Assembly: GCF_000510645.1 (NCBI RefSeq)
Contig: NZ_KI783301.1
Location: 2,208,420 to 2,272,419 of the forward strand
Origin: Thermicanus aegyptius DSM 12793
Lineage (GTDB): Bacteria; Bacillota; Bacilli; Thermicanales; Thermicanaceae
Reading direction: 5' to 3'
Length of the DNA: 64,000 nt
Shown: piece after piece, positions 57,931-64,000 of the stretch
Layout of the letters: every line of letters begins with the position of its first letter
Numbering within the stretch: position 1 is the first letter of the stretch
Notes under the pieces: model-generated
Databases searched by the model: none
Told to the model about the DNA's origin: nothing
What the model saw: only the letters and a program-made list of their open reading frames with translations
Translations under genes and position numbers: made by a program

Positions 57931-58425
57931 TTATCTCGGGACCGGGCGCCCCAACCATTCTTCGTAGAACGCATCGATGTCCGGCTCAAACTCCTTGATG
58001 ACCGGATACCAAGGGGCCACATTTTCCACCTCCAATTGGGTCCCGCAGGAAGGGCAGTAATATTCCCGGAGCACCTGCCAGGCAGGATCGGGTGCCAGGA
58101 GCTTGGGATAAATCTCTTCCAGCTTCTCCTCCGTATCCCTCACATAAACCAACGCATGGAGTTTCCAATTGTCCGATGCATCGCAAAATTCATGGCCGCA
58201 ATCGCACTTCACCACCCGTTTTCCATCTTCTTTCGCCACGATATAGAGATGGAGGCCTGCCGGAAGGAGGATCTTCTCCTTCCAGGGAACCCGCTCCTGC
58301 AAAATCTCCAGGTATAGATCAAAGCGATCCGGGTCCTTAAAACTGGAGAGCATCTCCTTCAGCTTAAAGAACTCAATCGTCCCATCGATCAATTCTTCAA
58401 TGGTCTTCTTCTCATATTTCGCCAT
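57931..58425 (-). CDS. acxC: Acetone carboxylase gamma subunit
   Basis: 164 aa, family length about 165-170. ATG at 58425 (GGGAGG); upstream in-frame sequence lies inside the acxB 3' end in another frame. Two cysteine pairs (CDCGHEFC and YYCPSCG) form a zinc/metal site. The IEELIDGTI and W-Y-P-V-I-K-E-F-x-P-D segments are typical. The alpha2beta2gamma2 enzyme turns acetone, bicarbonate and ATP into acetoacetate. Confidence 0.92.
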   Translation of the reverse strand: MAKYEKKTIEELIDGTIEFFKLKEMLSSFKDPDRFDLYLEILQERVPWKEKILLPAGLHLYIVAKEDGKRVVKCDCGHEFCDASDNWKLHALVYVRDTEEKLEEIYPKLLAPDPAWQVLREYYCPSCGTQLEVENVAPWYPVIKEFEPDIDAFYEEWLGRPVPR

Positions 58426-58499
58426 CTGTGATCCCTCCCTTTTTGGCTCTTTCCCGCAAAAATCGCCTAATGACTCCCCGACGCACCGGAAGAGTGAAT

Positions 58500-60782
58500 T
58501 TAGTTGCGGCGATGCGCTCCGAAGATGGGCATCTCCTGCGCTAACTCGCTTTCCGTCAATTCCCATTCGTCGGGCAGATTCCAGAAAGCACGGAATTCCT
58601 GGAGAAAGCGACCACTTAAGGCGAAGCTGGAAGCATACATGTGGCGCACCTGGATGGCTGCCTCTTTCTTCAGAATTTTTTCCCGTTCCATCTCCATCCA
58701 TTCCCGCGTCGGCCTGCCTCTTTTGATCCGCTCCTGCCGGATCTTCCTCCTTCGCTCTTCCGTCTTTTCTTCATCCACCACCCATTTCCCTTTCTCATTC
58801 CGTGAAATGACGGCTCCGTACACCTTCTCCGCATAGTCGGGCAAAAGATGGCCACCATTCAGATCCTGTTCAATCGCCTTCGGTCTCCTCTCCAGGGGGT
58901 CGCCGAATCCAGGGCCCCCTCGGAGATAATTGAGGTAAAGATCATAATTCTCGAAGATGGCCTCTGTGGTGATCGCCTGCTTATCCCGGTATACCTCTTT
59001 GGCATTCATCACCTTCTCATACTGGGGATTGCCGGGATCGGGATCGCCTCCCAGCGGGATGGGCAGTTTCTTTTCGATCCGTTCATTCAAATCAGTGCCA
59101 TGGGCTTCAAAACGATATCCCGATGCAGCCGGATATCCGCCCATGAGCCCCCCGTCGCTCGATACATAACCGTTCCCCATGAAGAACATGGTCCAATCCT
59201 TCGCACCCCAAACCATGCGCAGGCTCTCATACCCATTTCCTCCCCGGTATTTGCCCGCTCCTCCCGTATTCGGTTTTATCTTTCGGCCCAGGTAGATCAG
59301 GGGTTCGGCCAATTCCCAGATCTCCATATCCCCCATGTCCCCTTCCGGGTTCCAAACCGCGGCGGCGTGATCAATTCCATCCTTTACCGCACCGGCGCCT
59401 ACCCCTTCCGCCGCCGACTCAAAACTGTTCACCGCATGATTCTCATGAAACTGGTTGTATCCGCCTCCTTGCAGCCAGTTGCTGGTATTGGCATTCCCTG
59501 CGTTTACCTCTTCCAAGTATCCCCGGGCAAAATAGGCTCGGCTTAGGGAACGCCACAGGGGGCTCCAGGCCGATACGAGGAAGTGCCACGCGTAACTATG
59601 GGCGGTGCGGATATCATCGGGGTTGAGCCAGGAACCGTACGGTAGATCAAATCGGCTGGCAAAGTAAGCGCCGTCATTGATCCGGTCATTGGGGACGAGG
59701 GTCTGGGAGAGCATCACCCAGATGCCGCTGGTGATGGATACCGGGGTTGCGTTATAGCTGTGCCATCCCCAGCGATTTACCCCTTCAAAATCAATTTGGA
59801 ACTTCCCATCCTTGTGAATGGTCATCTCATGGGGAGCATGCATCATGGTGTCGATCCGGGCATAGGGAGGGACATCCACATTCCGATAAGGAATATCGAC
59901 GAAGGAGACGCCTCGGTACTTTCCAGGAATGGTGAGTGTTTTCACCTGATTGATAAATCCCCGCCGCCCGTCTTCAATCACTTCCCGGATGAACTGCTTA
60001 TAGGCATCAATCCCCTCATCCTCCACCATCTGCAGGACCAGATCCCGAATCATGTGGCAGCCGGCAATCCGGGTCCGTTCATCCAACAGCCAATATTTGG
60101 TCGTGCGGATGGAACGTTGGCTTTCAATGAGCCAATCCCGGGAAAGGGTATCATTCTGACCGATTTTGCGGCAGGCGATCTGATACCCGTCGTCATAGCG
60201 GGTGACCGGTCCCACCGTCATGCTTCCCGGCGCGGTGGCGCCCGTGTCGATGACGTGGGTGACGCCTCCCACCCAGCCGATCAGTTCATCTCCCCAGAAA
60301 ATGGGGACGATCGTGTGGACGTCGCAGGGATGGACATTCCCGATTTGACAATCGTTGTTGCAAAAGATATCCCCCGGATGGATGCCCGGATTTTCTTCAT
60401 ATTCGTTGCGGATCATAAACTTGATGGCGGCGCCCATCGTCCCCACGTGGATGATGATCCCCGTGGACGTGACGATGGAATCCCCCTCCGGGGAATAAAG
60501 GGTAAAGCAGAGTTCCCCTTCCTGCTCCACGATCGGGGAGGCAGCCACCCGTTTCGCCGTTTCCCGGGCGTGAACCACCCCTCCCCGGAGTTTGGCAAAC
60601 ATCTTCTCAAAACGGATCGGATTCGATTCCTTAAACGGAAGCTCCGTAAGCCCGGCGTAATGCCCCGTCTCTTTGCTGATGCGGTCCATCTCTTCCCGCA
60701 TCTCCTTCAGGGTCTTCCCGTTCCAGCCAATGGCCTTATTGGGGCTTACTCCTGCTTTTAAATCTTCTTGCCGAATGGCCAA
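58500..60782 (-). CDS. acxB: Acetone carboxylase alpha subunit (hydantoinase B/oxoprolinase family)
   Basis: 760 aa; TTG at 60782, 8 nt after AAAGGAGG. HyuB-type motifs: DGDSIVTSTGIIIHVGTMG (in part), GDIFCNNDCQIGNVHPCDV (in part), GWVGGVTHVIDTGA, and a Gly-rich GGAGKYRGGNGYE near residue 520. Length close to known AcxB (about 770). It carries the metal site where acetone enolate is carboxylated. 41 nt after acxA. Confidence 0.92.
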   Translation of the reverse strand: MAIRQEDLKAGVSPNKAIGWNGKTLKEMREEMDRISKETGHYAGLTELPFKESNPIRFEKMFAKLRGGVVHARETAKRVAASPIVEQEGELCFTLYSPEGDSIVTSTGIIIHVGTMGAAIKFMIRNEYEENPGIHPGDIFCNNDCQIGNVHPCDVHTIVPIFWGDELIGWVGGVTHVIDTGATAPGSMTVGPVTRYDDGYQIACRKIGQNDTLSRDWLIESQRSIRTTKYWLLDERTRIAGCHMIRDLVLQMVEDEGIDAYKQFIREVIEDGRRGFINQVKTLTIPGKYRGVSFVDIPYRNVDVPPYARIDTMMHAPHEMTIHKDGKFQIDFEGVNRWGWHSYNATPVSITSGIWVMLSQTLVPNDRINDGAYFASRFDLPYGSWLNPDDIRTAHSYAWHFLVSAWSPLWRSLSRAYFARGYLEEVNAGNANTSNWLQGGGYNQFHENHAVNSFESAAEGVGAGAVKDGIDHAAAVWNPEGDMGDMEIWELAEPLIYLGRKIKPNTGGAGKYRGGNGYESLRMVWGAKDWTMFFMGNGYVSSDGGLMGGYPAASGYRFEAHGTDLNERIEKKLPIPLGGDPDPGNPQYEKVMNAKEVYRDKQAITTEAIFENYDLYLNYLRGGPGFGDPLERRPKAIEQDLNGGHLLPDYAEKVYGAVISRNEKGKWVVDEEKTEERRRKIRQERIKRGRPTREWMEMEREKILKKEAAIQVRHMYASSFALSGRFLQEFRAFWNLPDEWELTESELAQEMPIFGAHRRN

Positions 60783-60823
60783 AGTAAATCCCTCCTTTTT
60801 TCTGTCTCACATTCCAGTTCCTT

Positions 60824-62971
60824 TTATGCGTTCCGCGGCTCTTTCAAGTGAAAGATCCGGTGGGCATCCAAATAGGTCTCGTAACCGGGAGGCACGACAA
60901 AGGTGGTGGCCGAAGATTCCAGAATGGCAAATCCTTTCACCCGGTTTCCTGCCTTTAAAGCTTCCATCTTCCATATGTCGGCCTTCACCCATTCTCCTTT
61001 CCAGTACACATTCCTTTGCCCCACATAAGCTTCCGCCGGGGGGGTTGCTCCCTGCAGGGGCTCTTCGGGAATCTTCGGTTTCGGCACATCGACGATTCCC
61101 CGGACGATCGCCCCGGTGACGGAGTACCCCAACTCCGGAGAACGGGCCGCCTTCGCATAAACCCTGGCATACGTCTCTTCAAAGGCATTCACCAATTCTC
61201 CCCAGTCTTTCACCGTTTTTACCTCCCGGATCGGGGATTCGATCTCCAAGTCGTTTAATTGCCCCTGGTATTGCATGCGGAAGTAGAAACGGAACTTCAC
61301 CTTCTCCTTGGAAAAAAAATTCTTCTCAAACTCTTCCGCCACTTTTTCCGCCAGTTCTTCCCACGCCGCTTGTAAGGCGGCACCGGCCGCTTCTTTCTCC
61401 CGATCGGAGGCGTTGGCGTTTACATTAATGTCCAAGGTTTTATCGTAACGGTATTCAAAATCGGCCGCCCCGCACCCGAAGGCGGAAAATCCGGCCGCCC
61501 AGGCCGGGACCAGGATATCCTCGAAACCGAGTCCTTTCGTGTAGCCGGCCGTATGAAGGGGGCCGCCTCCTCCATAGGAAAAGCAGACGTATTGGGAGGG
61601 GGTATAGCCTTTCCCCAGGATCATGGACTCCAAGTAATTCCTGAGCTGCGATTCGAGGAGATCAATCACCCCATAGGCCGCATCTTCCACCGTCAACCCC
61701 AAAGGATCCGCGATCTGCTCCTTGATGGCCTGGTAAGCCCGTTCCGGATAAAGCTTCACCTCACCTCCCAGGAAATTGTCCGGGTTGATCAAGCCCAGGA
61801 CCACGTGGCAATCGGAGACGGTCACCGTATCAACCCCTCCGGCCGGGTTGCAGACCCCCACCCGGTAACCGGCGCTGTCCGGTCCCAGGGTGATCGACTT
61901 ATAATTCGGATCGATCCGTACAAAACTTCCCGCCCCTGCCCCCACCGAATCCATGGCCACCAACGGGAGAGACATGACGAGGCGGGCCATATCGGGACTT
62001 GAATTAATGCTTAGGTCCCCCTGGGTGATGAGGGCCATATCAAAGCTGGTCCCGCCGATGTCGGAGCAGGCGATGTTCGGCAGCTTCAGATAATCCCCCA
62101 GGTATTTCGCCCCCACCCCCCCGCCGATGGGACCCGAGACGAGGGTTCGGGCCAGTTCATTGGCTCGAATGCTGATCGTTCCACCGTGGCTCGCCATCAC
62201 CCGAAGATCAAAGTGGGCCCCTTCTTCTTTCATCCGTTTGTCGATTTTGGAAAAAGTCTGCCGGGAGGGGTCTGCCGCATAGGCTTCAATAATGGTGGTG
62301 TTGGTCCGATGGGATTCCTTGCGAACAGGATAGTAATCGACGGAAGCAAAGACGGGGATGGAAAGGCCCCGCGCCGCGATGATCTCTTTCGCCCGATCCC
62401 TCACCCTGCGCTCGTGATCCGGGTACTTATACGAATGGAGGAAGCTGATCACAATCGCCTCCACATTCTCGTCGAGGAGTTCATTCACTGCCGGATCAAT
62501 CTCGTGTTCGTAAAGGGGGATCACCACGTTTCCGAAGAGATCTACCCTTTCCGTCACCCCCCTCGTCCATTCCCTGGGAACCAGGGGAGGATCATAGCGG
62601 TGGGTGTTTAAGTGGATCCGATCGGAGTATGAATACCCCAGATAAGACTGAATCGCTCTCCCCATGCGGTGAAAATCTTCCATCCCTTTGTTGGTGATCA
62701 GGCCAACACGTCTTCCCTTCCGGGAGACGAGGCGATTCAACATCGCCGTTCCGGAGTAAACCCCTGCCACCATCTGTGGGAAAGCATCCCGGACTTTAAT
62801 CTCCCACTGGGAGAGGGCGTCCCGGGAAGAATTAAGGAGCCCCACCGATTCATCCTCCGGTGTAGATTGGGCTTTCCCCACCACGAACTCTCCCCGGTCA
62901 TCAATGATAAAGGTGTCGGTCATGGTGCCTCCCGCATCAATCGCGAGAATTTGCGGACTTCTCATCGCCAT
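60824..62971 (-). CDS. acxA: Acetone carboxylase beta subunit (hydantoinase A/oxoprolinase family)
   Basis: 715 aa with ATG at 62971 (9 nt after AAGGGGTG); the GTG at 62983 lies in that site. The ASKHA ATPase start ILAIDAGGTMTDTF, then SDIGGTSFDMA and SYGGGGPLHTAGY give the nucleotide-binding core. This subunit phosphorylates acetone and bicarbonate. First gene of acxABC, behind the sigma-54 promoter at 63093-63108. Confidence 0.92.
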   Translation of the reverse strand: MAMRSPQILAIDAGGTMTDTFIIDDRGEFVVGKAQSTPEDESVGLLNSSRDALSQWEIKVRDAFPQMVAGVYSGTAMLNRLVSRKGRRVGLITNKGMEDFHRMGRAIQSYLGYSYSDRIHLNTHRYDPPLVPREWTRGVTERVDLFGNVVIPLYEHEIDPAVNELLDENVEAIVISFLHSYKYPDHERRVRDRAKEIIAARGLSIPVFASVDYYPVRKESHRTNTTIIEAYAADPSRQTFSKIDKRMKEEGAHFDLRVMASHGGTISIRANELARTLVSGPIGGGVGAKYLGDYLKLPNIACSDIGGTSFDMALITQGDLSINSSPDMARLVMSLPLVAMDSVGAGAGSFVRIDPNYKSITLGPDSAGYRVGVCNPAGGVDTVTVSDCHVVLGLINPDNFLGGEVKLYPERAYQAIKEQIADPLGLTVEDAAYGVIDLLESQLRNYLESMILGKGYTPSQYVCFSYGGGGPLHTAGYTKGLGFEDILVPAWAAGFSAFGCGAADFEYRYDKTLDINVNANASDREKEAAGAALQAAWEELAEKVAEEFEKNFFSKEKVKFRFYFRMQYQGQLNDLEIESPIREVKTVKDWGELVNAFEETYARVYAKAARSPELGYSVTGAIVRGIVDVPKPKIPEEPLQGATPPAEAYVGQRNVYWKGEWVKADIWKMEALKAGNRVKGFAILESSATTFVVPPGYETYLDAHRIFHLKEPRNA

Positions 62972-63092
62972 CTGTTGAATCACCCCTTCTTTATTTTCAT
63001 GGTCAGGAAGCGGGTCTTCTCTCTTCTACCCCTTTTGTCCTTTGGAGGAGAAGGATGAGCCCCCTCTGCTCTTCCCTTCCTACCCCATCCGT

Positions 63093-63108
63093 TGCAAGTA
63101 CCATGCCA
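63093..63108 (-). promoter_or_regulatory. acxAp: Sigma-54 (-24/-12) promoter of acxABC
   Basis: On the minus strand TGGCATG-GTAC-TTGCA, matching the TGGCAC-N5-TTGC consensus with correct GG/GC spacing. About 122 nt upstream of acxA. Confidence 0.85.
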
Positions 63109-63395
63109 AAACACCCATGTTCGTCTTCTTCGCCTCCATGCTGCGGTCATTGCACCTTCTCTCCTTTGATACCAGGCGGCGGGCACCGCCCCCTTCTCCC
63201 TTGATTTCCAAGATCCGATGGCGGCAACATGATCGGATGAAAACGTGAAACGAGCCAATTCTCTGAACCGGTGTTGAACCGGGAGGAGAATAAGCCGACC
63301 TTCCATGTGTTGCAAAACGAAACAACTGTATCACTACAGAATGAGACAGGTGTAATTCGGACGAGATTTGAAAAAACCCCTTTGTTATTTGGGGA

Positions 63396-63424
63396 TTGAC
63401 AGTTTATCACCCCCGTTGTATAGT
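63396..63424 (+). promoter_or_regulatory. SigA-type promoter of the acyl-CoA synthetase gene
   Basis: TTGACA (63396-63401), 17-nt spacer, TATAGT (63419-63424). The leader to the start codon is about 190 nt. Confidence 0.75.
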
Positions 63425-63457
63425 GAGGACGAACGGAATGATCGCAGAGATCGAAGT

Positions 63458-63476
63458 CTGTTGTATTACACAACAG
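63458..63476. promoter_or_regulatory. Inverted repeat, probable operator
   Basis: CTGTTGT-ATTAC-ACAACAG, about 34 nt after the -10 box of the rightward promoter; well placed for a repressor. Confidence 0.5.
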
Positions 63477-63622
63477 GCGAAGAAGCTCTTATTTCGTATG
63501 AAAATTCTTTTTAGCGGTCCTCGATGAGCAGTCTCCGTTTTCTTTATCTTCGGTGATCTGTTAATCATCATAAATCATGATGTTTTCTCATTTTTCTTTT
63601 AAAATCGAAAGGGGAGGTACAC

Positions 63623-64000
63623 ATGGGTAAAGCGGTTTGGTTTCCCGATCCGAAATGGATTGAAGCAACCCGTCTCGATCGCTGGATGAAGCAACTGGGG
63701 TTTACTAACTATGAGGAGTTCTTCCAAGCCTCCGTCAGGGATATCGGCTGGTTCTGGGGAGAAGTGGAGAAGGCATTGGGCATCGAATGGTTTCAGCCCT
63801 ATGAAAGGGTGCTCGATCTATCCCAGGGGATCCAATGGCCCCATTGGTACGTGGGCGGCAAGATCAATGTGGTCCATAATGCTCTGGAAAAATGGAGCCG
63901 AAACCCCGCGACGAAAGAACACCTCGCCCTCCTTTGGGAGGGGGAGGATGGAAAAACGAAGAGATACACTTATTCCCAATTGGCGGAGTGGGTGGAACGC
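63623..64000 (+). CDS. Acyl-CoA synthetase (acetoacetyl/acetyl-CoA ligase type), N-terminal part
   Basis: 126 codons, cut by the right edge. ATG at 63623 after GGGGAGG. The N-terminus matches the ACAS_N region of AMP-forming acetyl-CoA/acetoacetyl-CoA synthetases (NYEEFFQASVRDIGWFW, WPHWYVGGKINVVHNALEKW in parts) and the start of the ANL domain (KRYTYSQLAEWV). Beside acetone carboxylase it likely activates acetoacetate to acetoacetyl-CoA. The catalytic motifs are beyond the window. Confidence 0.85.
   Translation, partial: MGKAVWFPDPKWIEATRLDRWMKQLGFTNYEEFFQASVRDIGWFWGEVEKALGIEWFQPYERVLDLSQGIQWPHWYVGGKINVVHNALEKWSRNPATKEHLALLWEGEDGKTKRYTYSQLAEWVER

Larger units (their letters stand above)
62972..63622. 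other. Divergent regulatory region acxA / acyl-CoA synthetase
   Basis: About 650 nt without a supported gene. It holds the leftward sigma-54 promoter, a rightward SigA promoter and an inverted repeat downstream of it. Short inverted motifs between 63300 and 63360 (GTTGCAAAACGAAACAAC, TGTATCACTACA) are candidate activator sites. Confidence 0.55.

Noticed and set aside
58426-58701. N-terminal extension of acxC
   Set aside because: Overlaps acxB in another frame; the family starts at MAKYEKK with a GGGAGG site.
1-64000. CRISPR array
   Set aside because: No regularly spaced repeats with unique spacers were seen; the GGACTTTTT array is coding, short-unit and unevenly spaced.
51775-64000. Other long plus-strand ORFs opposite the cob and acx genes
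   Set aside because: They mirror strongly supported minus-strand genes, have Pro/Arg/His-biased composition and lack ribosome sites.

Overview
The window looks like a Gram-positive (Bacillota, Bacillales-like) chromosome carrying a large integrated mobile element. Supporting signs are strong purine-rich Shine-Dalgarno sites, frequent TTG/GTG starts, a Gram-type-positive T4SS set without outer-membrane parts, ImmR/ImmA-type phage and ICE regulators, and a sigma-54 AcoR-type regulator. Species cannot be named from the sequence.

Positions 1 to about 48,920 are the right-hand part of an integrative conjugative element (ICE). Its right end is defined by a large serine recombinase whose reading frame runs into a truncated comM gene, so the element has integrated inside comM. 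The left end and the 3' half of comM lie outside the window. Most element genes point left. From right to left they are: recombinase; a TnpB insertion; a two-gene TcmP/three-Cys-motif pair; an ImmR/ImmA-like switch with divergent promoters (42.0-43.5 kb); small ORFs; a four-member tRNA cluster (40.6-41.1 kb), two of whose members carry insertions in the variable region; a NusG-like protein and RecD2; small membrane proteins and a J-domain protein; a replication block (HTH-CHC2-TOPRIM primase with iteron-like repeats in its linker, a DEAH helicase, an HNH protein); a cargo glycosyltransferase; small ORFs; a long structured leader with internal terminators at 24.4-24.9 kb; a T4SS block (VirB2-, VirB3-, VirB4-, VirB6-like proteins and an M23 hydrolase); a degenerate EAL protein; a complete-looking Tad/Flp-type pilus block (three CpaE/TadZ-like proteins, CpaB-like, TadB, TadC, two pilins, TadA/CpaF); an AT-rich restriction-modification pair; a stalk-domain secreted protein; and an IscB-type RNA-guided nuclease cut by the left edge. 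No relaxase or VirD4-type coupling protein was recognised, so these should lie to the left or be of an unusual type.

Positions about 48,920 to 64,000 are ordinary chromosome. They hold the comM 5' part, a cobalamin-riboswitch-controlled corrinoid salvage operon (btuF-like, cobD, cobU, cbiZ, cbiB), a universal stress protein, and an acetone-degradation module: an AcoR/AcxR-type sigma-54 activator, acetone carboxylase subunits acxA-acxB-acxC behind a clear -24/-12 promoter, and a divergent acyl-CoA synthetase cut by the right edge.

The most unusual points are the coupling of a T4SS with a Tad pilus in one element, a NusG paralogue without a visible KOW domain next to a terminator-studded T4SS leader, a 14-bp palindrome repeated perfectly four times, iterons embedded in the primase gene and partly duplicated upstream of it, the odd tRNA cluster, and several orphan omega-RNA-like hairpins.
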